Below, piece after piece: positions 58,477 to 64,000 of a stretch of 64,000 nucleotides of DNA. The DNA comes from Pseudonocardia sp. MH-G8 (GTDB taxonomy: Bacteria; Actinomycetota; Actinomycetes; Mycobacteriales; Pseudonocardiaceae). The translations under genes and the position numbers were made by a program. The stretch covers positions 89,659 through 153,658 of the forward strand of contig NZ_NKYF01000025.1 of the NCBI RefSeq assembly GCF_002262885.1, given 5' to 3'. The notes under the pieces are model-generated. The model saw only the letters and a program-made list of their open reading frames with translations, did no database searches and was not told the DNA's origin. The stretch's first letter is position 1. Every line of letters begins with the position of its first letter.

Positions 58477-59023
58477 TGACGAGGTAGCGCTGCAACGTGG
58501 GCGCGATCCACGTGACGATCTCCGCCGGGGACATCGCGACGACCGGCGGTAGCCGCAGGACGTAGCGGCACAGCGCCACGCCGAGGGTCTGCGTGGCGAC
58601 CATGCCGGCGCGGGTGGCCGCGCCGGCGGGGTCGCCGGTGAGCGCCGCGATCTGCGGGCCCAGCTGGCCGGCGAAGATCGCGCGCATCCGATCGGCGGCG
58701 TCGACGTCGGTGGTCGCGGTGCGGAGCAGGATCTGCAGGGCGTGGTCGTCGTCCCAGCGGTCGAGCAGGTGGGCGGCGAGGACCTGCCCGACCTGCTCAC
58801 GCGGCGCCGCGGCGAGGTCGGGCAGCCGGAGGTCGAACTCCGCGGTGAGGGCGAAGAGCTGGCGCTTGTTGCCGAAGTAGCGCATCACCATCGACGGGTC
58901 GACACCGGCGTCGGCGGCGATCGAGCGCACGGTGGCCCGGTCGTAGCCGTCGTCGCCGAAGCGCACCCGGGCGGCGCGGAGGATCGCCTCGCGGGCGGGG
59001 AGCGAGCGGTCGGTGAACGCCAT
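58466..59023 (-). CDS. TetR-family transcriptional regulator
   Basis: A 185-residue repressor with an N-terminal helix-turn-helix (AREAILRAARVRFGDDGYDR, ATVRSIAADAGVDPSMVMRY) and a C-terminal ligand domain of the TetR_C type. It diverges from a two-gene flavin monooxygenase operon with two copies of an 18-bp operator in between. A TAGAAT box ends 6 nt before its ATG, so its mRNA may be leaderless. The monooxygenase substrate is a likely ligand. Confidence 0.93.
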   Translation of the reverse strand: MAFTDRSLPAREAILRAARVRFGDDGYDRATVRSIAADAGVDPSMVMRYFGNKRQLFALTAEFDLRLPDLAAAPREQVGQVLAAHLLDRWDDDHALQILLRTATTDVDAADRMRAIFAGQLGPQIAALTGDPAGAATRAGMVATQTLGVALCRYVLRLPPVVAMSPAEIVTWIAPTLQRYLVSTP

Positions 59024-59036
59024 CCCCGGATTCTAT

Positions 59037-59099
59037 GCCAACGCCTGTTGTCAACTTGCGGCGACTCGCCTACAGTTGTTGGCCAACAAGCGTTGTCAA
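59037..59099. promoter_or_regulatory. Twin TetR operators over divergent promoters
   Basis: GCCAACGCCTGTTGTCAA (59037-59054) and GCCAACAAGCGTTGTCAA (59082-59099) share CCAAC-n4-GTTGTCAA. On the plus strand TTGTCA (59048-59053), 17 bp, TACAGT (59071-59076) is a good promoter: operator 1 covers its -35, operator 2 lies just after its -10. On the minus strand ATTCTA (59030-59035, i.e. TAGAAT) serves tetR. Confidence 0.78.
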
Positions 59100-59113
59100 A
59101 GAAGGGGAAGATC

Positions 59114-59401
59114 ATGCCTCACCTGCTCGTCCAGCAACGGTTCGAGGAGTTCGCTCGCTGGAAGGCCGTGTTCGACCGGCTCGCACCGACCCGCGCGGAG
59201 GCGACCTGCCGCAGCGCCGCGGTGTTCCGGAACCTGGAGGACCCGCACGAGGTCGTGGTGCTCTTCGAGTTCGAGGACATGGCGCGGGCCCGCCAGTACA
59301 TGGGTAGCGCCGAGCTGCGCGCCGCGTGGAGGGACGCCGGGGTCACCGACCCCGGCACGCGCACCGTCCTCGCCGAGGTGGCCGAGGAGGTCCAGCGATG
59401 A
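59114..59401 (+). CDS. Small alpha/beta-barrel (monooxygenase-like) protein
   Basis: A 95-residue protein with the outline of dimeric ferredoxin-like barrels (FEEFARWKAVFDRL; EVVVLFEFEDMARARQYMG). It probably acts with the FAD monooxygenase whose ATG overlaps its stop (ATGA). GAAGGGG precedes the ATG at 59114. Exact role is unknown; similar small proteins assist or catalyse modification of aromatic substrates. Confidence 0.78.
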   Translation: MPHLLVQQRFEEFARWKAVFDRLAPTRAEATCRSAAVFRNLEDPHEVVVLFEFEDMARARQYMGSAELRAAWRDAGVTDPGTRTVLAEVAEEVQR

Positions 59402-60852
59402 CCGACGTGGTCGTGGTCGGCGCCGGACCGACCGGGCTCCTCCTGGCCGGGGACCTCGCCGCCGCCGGCGTGGACGTGACGCTGCTGGAGCGGCGTCACG
59501 ACGAGTCGAACCTGACCCGGGCGTTCGTCGTGCACGCACGGACGTTGGAGCAGCTCGACGCTCGCGGGGTGGCCGACCGGCTCCTCGGGAGCGGCACCAG
59601 GGTCGATCGGTTCCGGCTGTTCGGCAGCGTCTCGGTCGACCTCTCACCGCTCCCGAGCCGGTACCCGTTCATGCTGATCACCCCGCAGTACGAGGTGGAA
59701 CGGGTGCTCGTCGAGCGGGCGCTCGCGGCCGGCGCCACGCTGGTGCGCGGGGCGACGGTGCAGCGCGTGCAGCAGGCGTCCGACCACGTCGAGGTGGACT
59801 ACCGCGATGCGGACGGCACCGACCGCTCGGTGCGGGCCGCCTACGCCGTCGGGACGGACGGGCACCACAGCACGGTCCGGAGCCAGCTCGGCCTGGAGTT
59901 CGCCGGCCGATCGGTGGTGCGGTCGCTGGTCCTCGCCGACGTCCGGATGACCGATCCGCCGACCGACCAGCTCACGGTGGACGGCAACACCGACGGGTTC
60001 TGCTTCGTCGTCCCGTTCGGCGACGGCTGGTACCGGATCATCGCGCGGGACCGCCGCTGCGAGCTGCCCGACGACGCGCCCGTCGCGCTCGAGGAGATCG
60101 CGGGCGTTGCCCGGCGCGTGTTCGGCACCGACTTCGGCATGCACGACCCGCGCTGGATGTCGCGGTTCCACAGCGACGAGCGGCAGGCCGAGCGCTACCG
60201 GCAGGGGCGGGTGTTCCTCGCGGGCGACGCGGCGCACGTGCACTCCCCGGCGGGGGGCATGGGGATGAACACGGGGCTGCAGGACGCGGCGAACCTGGGC
60301 TGGAAGCTCGCCGCCGCCGTGCAGGGGCGCGGCGACGAGGACCTGCTCGACTCGTACCAGGACGAGCGCCACCCGGTCGGGCGGATGGTGCTGCGCCTGT
60401 CCGGTGGGCTGCTGCGGGCCGCGCTGCTGCGTTCGCCGGTCTCCCGCGCCGTCCGCAACCGGCTGTTCCCCGCTGCGCTCGCCGTGCCGGCGATCGGCAG
60501 GCAGGTCCGGATGCGGCAGAGCGGCCTCGGCATCACCTACGGCCGAGCGCGCGGAGCGGACCGGCTGGTCGGCACCCGGGCACCCGACGTCACCTCGGCC
60601 GACGGGACGAGGCTGTACGAGGTCCTGCGCCACGGGCGCTTCGTCCTGGTCACACCGCCCGGGTCGGCCGTGCGGGCGGACGGCGTCGTCACCCACGTCG
60701 CCCCGGGTGCGCGGACCGCGACGCTGGTGCGCCCGGACGGCTACGTGGCGTGGGCCGGGTCCGACGGTGACGGGCTGGCAGCCGCCCTGGCCCGATGGGG
60801 TGCGCGCCCGGTGGTGGACCGCGCGGGATCGAGGGCCGTCGCGGACTCGTGA
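59398..60852 (+). CDS. FAD-dependent aromatic monooxygenase (UbiH/PheA type)
   Basis: A 484-residue class A flavin hydroxylase. The FAD motif VVVVGAGPTGLLLAGDL is at the N-terminus, the DG motif in AVGTDGHHSTVRSQL, and the second FAD motif in GDAAHVHSPAGGMGMNTGLQ. The C-terminal thioredoxin-like domain is shortened. Members hydroxylate phenolic compounds or polyketides, including antibiotics. Controlled by the divergent TetR gene through twin operators, so it is probably induced by its substrate. Confidence 0.92.
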   Translation: MTDVVVVGAGPTGLLLAGDLAAAGVDVTLLERRHDESNLTRAFVVHARTLEQLDARGVADRLLGSGTRVDRFRLFGSVSVDLSPLPSRYPFMLITPQYEVERVLVERALAAGATLVRGATVQRVQQASDHVEVDYRDADGTDRSVRAAYAVGTDGHHSTVRSQLGLEFAGRSVVRSLVLADVRMTDPPTDQLTVDGNTDGFCFVVPFGDGWYRIIARDRRCELPDDAPVALEEIAGVARRVFGTDFGMHDPRWMSRFHSDERQAERYRQGRVFLAGDAAHVHSPAGGMGMNTGLQDAANLGWKLAAAVQGRGDEDLLDSYQDERHPVGRMVLRLSGGLLRAALLRSPVSRAVRNRLFPAALAVPAIGRQVRMRQSGLGITYGRARGADRLVGTRAPDVTSADGTRLYEVLRHGRFVLVTPPGSAVRADGVVTHVAPGARTATLVRPDGYVAWAGSDGDGLAAALARWGARPVVDRAGSRAVADS

Positions 60853-60889
60853 GCACCGCGCGCGAGCGGATGCGGCAGGATCGGGTGTC

Positions 60890-63865
60890 GTGACGCGCAC
60901 CGGAACTTCCCTCGCGCGCCTGGGGCTCACCGAGCCGTGGGCCGAAGCCACGGTGACCGGGCTCGGGTGGTGGGCCGGGGACCGGCCGGCCGAGGGCGCC
61001 GCGCCGATCATGTGGGCGCTGGCTCGCAGCCCCGATCCGGACCTGGCGCTGCGTTCCGCGGAACGCCTGCTCCAGGCGGCGCCCGACCGCGGCGAGCTGG
61101 ACGCGGCGCTGCGCACCGACACGGTGCTGCGCGGGCGGCTGTTCGCCCTGCTCGGCAGCTCCACGGCGCTCGCCGACCACCTGATCACCCACACCGACCG
61201 CTGGCGCCGCCTCGCCGGCGACGCCCCGCCCCCGGGTGACGGGGCGTGCGCCGCGCTGCTGCGCGCGGTGGGCGCCGATCCGGACGCGGACGGCATGGCG
61301 CCCGCGGCGCTCACCGGCGCCGACGCGGTGGAGGCGCTGCGCACGGCCTACCACGACGAGGTCCTCGTGCTGGCGGCCGCCGACCTCGCCGCCGTCGGCG
61401 AGCCGGAGCTCCCCGTGCTCGACGTCGCCGACGTCGCGGCCCAGCTCGCCGCGCTCGCCGACGCGGCCCTGCAGGCGGCCGTCGCCGTCGCGGTCGCCGA
61501 GGTCGGGGGTGAGGGGCGGCTGGCCGTCATCGCGATGGGCAAGTGCGGCGGGCGCGAGCTGAACTACGTCAGCGACGTCGACGTCGTGTTCGTGGCCGAG
61601 CCGGCCGACCAGCAGACCACCAAGATGGCCGGCCGGGTCCTGCGGGTCGCGGGCGACGCCTGCTTCCAGGTGGACGCCAACCTGCGGCCGGAGGGGCGCC
61701 ACGGCGAGCTGGTGCGCACCCTGGACGGGCACCTGTCCTACTACCGGCGCTGGGCGAAGACCTGGGAGTTCCAGGCGCTGCTCAAGGCTCGGCCCGTGGC
61801 CGGGGACGCAGAGCTCGGCGCGGCCTACGCGGAGGCCGTCGCGCCGCTGGTGTGGAACGCGGCGGAGCGTGCCGACTTCGTCGCCGACGTGCAGGCGATG
61901 CGCCGCCGGGTGGAGGAACACATCCGGCCCGACCACGCGGAGCGCGAGCTCAAGCTCGGTGCCGGCGGGCTGCGCGACGTCGAGTTCGCGGTGCAGCTGC
62001 TGCAGCTCGTGCACGGCCGCACCGACGAGGCGCTGCGTTCGCCGTCCACGCTGGAAGCGCTGGCCGCTCTCGCCGGCGGCGGGTACATCGCCCGCGACGA
62101 CGGCGCCAACCTCGCCGCGTCCTACCGCTTCCTGCGGTTGCTGGAGCACCGGCTGCAGCTGCAACGGATGCGGCGCACGCACCTCATGCCCGCCGCCGAC
62201 GACACCGGCGCGCAGCGCTGGCTGGCCCGCGCGGCCCGGCTGCGCCCGGACGGGCGGCGCGACGTCGTCGGCGTGCTGGACGCGGAGTGGTCGCGCAACG
62301 TGCGCCGCGTGCGTCGGCTGCACGAGAAGCTGTTCTACCGGCCGCTGCTCACCGCGGTGTCGCGGCTGTCCGCCGACACGGCGCGGCTGTCGGAGAAAGC
62401 GGCGGCCGCGCGGCTCGGCGCGCTCGGTTGGGCATCCCCGGAGGGGGCGCTGGGCCACCTGCGGGCGCTGACGGCCGGGGTGTCGCGGGCCGCCTCGATC
62501 CAGCAGACGCTGCTGCCGGTGCTGCTCGACGACCTCGCGCACAGCCCCGACCCGGACCGCGGGCTGCTCGCCTACCGGCGCGTGTCGGAAGCGCTCGCCG
62601 AGACGCCCTGGTACCTGCGGCTGCTGCGCGACGAGGGGCAGGTGGCGCAGCGGCTGATGCGGCTGCTCGGCACGTCCGCCCTGGTGCCCGACCTGCTCGT
62701 GCGCGCGCCCGAAGTGCTGCGGCTGCTCGCCACGCCCACCGCCGGGCAGGACGAGCTGCGGCGCGACCCGCAGGAGTTCGCCTCCTCCCTGCGGACCACC
62801 GTGGCTCGCCAGACCGACCCGGACAGCGCCGCCGCCACCGCCCGCTCCCTGCGCCGGCACGAGCTGCTGCGGGTGGCGTGCGCCGACCTGCTCGGCCTGG
62901 TCGACGTCGAGCAGGTGTGCGCGTCGCTCAGCTCGGTGTGGGTGGCGGTGCTGCAGGCAACGCTGGAGTCGGTGGAGCGCACGTTCGACGGCCCGCCGCC
63001 CGCCCGGTTCGCCATCATCGGGATGGGTCGGCTCGGCGGCGCGGAGCTGGGCTACGGCAGCGACGCCGACGTGATGTTCGTCTGCGAGCCGGTCCACGGG
63101 GTGGGCGACCAGGAGGCCGTCCGGTACGCCACGACGGTGGCCGAGACCGTCCGGCGGCGGCTCGCCGCACCCAGCCCCGACCCCGCGCTCGTCGTGGACG
63201 CCGACCTGCGGCCGGAGGGCCGGACCGGGCCGCTGGTGCGCACGCTCGAGTCCTACCGGGCCTACTACGCGCGCTGGTCGGAGCCCTGGGAGGCGCAGGC
63301 CGTGCTGCGCGCGAGCACGGTCGCGGGCGACGAGGACCTCGGGCGGCGGTTCCTGGAGATGATCGACCCCATCCGGTACCCGGCTGACGGGATCGACACC
63401 GCCACCGTCACCGAGATCCGGCGGATCAAGGCCCGCGTCGACGAGGAACGCCTGCCCCGCGGCGCCGACCGCAGCACCCACACCAAGCTCGGCCACGGCG
63501 GGCTGGCCGACGTCGAGTGGACGGTGCAGCTGTTGCAGCTGCAGCACGCGGGCGAGCTGCCGCAGCTGCGCACCACGTCCACGTCGGAGGGGCTGCAGGC
63601 GGCCGTCGAGGCGGGCCTGCTGGGCGCCGAGGACGCCGACGAGCTGGCCGCCGGCTGGCGCATGGCCACCCGCGCCCGCAACGCGGTGATGCTGGTCAAG
63701 GGCAAGCCCGGCGACCAGCTGCCCCGCTCCGGCCGCGAGCTCGCCGCCGTCGCCTCGGCGCTGGGCTACCCGCCCGACGGCGACCCCGGCGTCTTCCTCG
63801 ACGAGTACCGCCGCACCACCCGCCGCGCCCGAGCGGTGGTGGAACGCGTCTTCTACGGCTGGTGA
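60890..63865 (+). CDS. glnE: Bifunctional glutamine synthetase adenylyltransferase / adenylyl-removing enzyme
   Basis: A 991-residue protein with two nucleotidyltransferase domains: the first around IAMGKCGGRELNYVSDVDVV and the second around GMGRLGGAELGYGSDADVMF, each with paired Asp residues for metal binding. GlnE adenylylates GlnA to switch it off when nitrogen is ample and reverses this under starvation. In M. tuberculosis glnE is next to glnA2, whereas here 32 kb separate them. The GTG at 60890 lies 8 nt after CAGGAT, suggesting a leaderless mRNA; the gene stands alone. Confidence 0.95.
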   Translation: MTRTGTSLARLGLTEPWAEATVTGLGWWAGDRPAEGAAPIMWALARSPDPDLALRSAERLLQAAPDRGELDAALRTDTVLRGRLFALLGSSTALADHLITHTDRWRRLAGDAPPPGDGACAALLRAVGADPDADGMAPAALTGADAVEALRTAYHDEVLVLAAADLAAVGEPELPVLDVADVAAQLAALADAALQAAVAVAVAEVGGEGRLAVIAMGKCGGRELNYVSDVDVVFVAEPADQQTTKMAGRVLRVAGDACFQVDANLRPEGRHGELVRTLDGHLSYYRRWAKTWEFQALLKARPVAGDAELGAAYAEAVAPLVWNAAERADFVADVQAMRRRVEEHIRPDHAERELKLGAGGLRDVEFAVQLLQLVHGRTDEALRSPSTLEALAALAGGGYIARDDGANLAASYRFLRLLEHRLQLQRMRRTHLMPAADDTGAQRWLARAARLRPDGRRDVVGVLDAEWSRNVRRVRRLHEKLFYRPLLTAVSRLSADTARLSEKAAAARLGALGWASPEGALGHLRALTAGVSRAASIQQTLLPVLLDDLAHSPDPDRGLLAYRRVSEALAETPWYLRLLRDEGQVAQRLMRLLGTSALVPDLLVRAPEVLRLLATPTAGQDELRRDPQEFASSLRTTVARQTDPDSAAATARSLRRHELLRVACADLLGLVDVEQVCASLSSVWVAVLQATLESVERTFDGPPPARFAIIGMGRLGGAELGYGSDADVMFVCEPVHGVGDQEAVRYATTVAETVRRRLAAPSPDPALVVDADLRPEGRTGPLVRTLESYRAYYARWSEPWEAQAVLRASTVAGDEDLGRRFLEMIDPIRYPADGIDTATVTEIRRIKARVDEERLPRGADRSTHTKLGHGGLADVEWTVQLLQLQHAGELPQLRTTSTSEGLQAAVEAGLLGAEDADELAAGWRMATRARNAVMLVKGKPGDQLPRSGRELAAVASALGYPPDGDPGVFLDEYRRTTRRARAVVERVFYGW

Positions 63866-63879
63866 CCCCGCGCCCAGCC

Positions 63880-63910
63880 CGCGACACGCGCACCCCAGAC
63901 CCCGACTCGC
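63880..63910 (+). repeat. Copy of the dispersed CGACTCGC repeat downstream of glnE
   Basis: CGCGACACGCGCACCCCAGA followed by CCCCGACTCGC resembles the left arm of the palindrome at 24470-24500 (CGCGACATGCGTGCGCCGAG, then ACCCCGACTCGC). Here only one arm is present, 15 bp after the glnE stop. The remaining 90 bp to the window edge hold no recognised gene. Confidence 0.7.
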
Positions 63911-64000
63911 AGTGAGGATGTAGGGGAGCCCCGCAGCGGTCGTTCTGGCTCACCGACTCGCTGACCGTGGTGTCCTGCGCCCGATCTGCCGGGTGACCGC

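Overview
The window is very GC-rich, densely packed DNA from an actinobacterium, most likely of the family Pseudonocardiaceae (Pseudonocardia-like). Supporting signs are GTG starts, repeated 4-bp GTGA/ATGA stop-start overlaps, an IdeR with the full metal-ligand set, a mycothiol-dependent isomerase, a GlnA2-type glutamine synthetase with GlnE, and an XRE/DUF397 pair. The genus call is inference. I see no rRNA, tRNA, transposase or CRISPR array.

Left part (0-28.6 kb), mostly core functions: end of a quinone-oxidoreductase-like gene; an OmpR-type two-component system divergent from a small secreted protein; a coiled-coil protein; an M23 peptidase; sthA; a DUF4192 gene; galE; ideR; a rhodanese; an acuC deacetylase beside a GNAT/acyl-CoA-synthetase-like acetyltransferase (a probable lysine-acetylation switch); class I fumarase; a lone molybdopterin hydroxylase large subunit; a coupled fumarylpyruvate hydrolase/maleylpyruvate isomerase pair; an RNB exonuclease; a GCS2-family ligase; panB; a secreted TAP-type peptidase; and glnA2.

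Middle and right part (28.6-60.9 kb), accessory genes between glnA2 and glnE, which are neighbours in Mycobacterium tuberculosis: an anchored serine protease; an AHSA1 protein; a ROK-controlled operon with sulfatase, sugar ABC transporter and GH51 arabinofuranosidase (predicted use of a sulfated arabinose-containing glycan); a MerR/old-yellow-enzyme pair; a DUF559-like nuclease gene between two matching hairpins; an operon equivalent to E. coli yegTUVW (GntR, ADP-ribosylglycohydrolase family, NCS1 permease, PfkB kinase); a rhomboid-like/MprF-type aminoacyl-lipid synthase coupled to a membrane esterase; a ROK-linked SsuABC-like transporter; a CPBP protease; a NarL-type two-component system; a Cys-motif protein with an XRE/DUF397 module; and a TetR-controlled flavin monooxygenase operon. 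glnE closes the window.

The most unusual non-coding signal is a family of short repeats built on the core CGACTCGCG (reverse CGCGAGTCG). They form two large loci of oppositely oriented arrays with about 21-bp period (21.27-21.78 kb and 38.27-39.13 kb), plus single or paired copies at 24.5, 25.6 and 63.9 kb, always outside genes. Operator palindromes are visible for ROK, GntR, MerR and TetR regulators, and several genes have a TANNNT-like -10 box 6-8 nt before the start codon, suggesting leaderless mRNAs.
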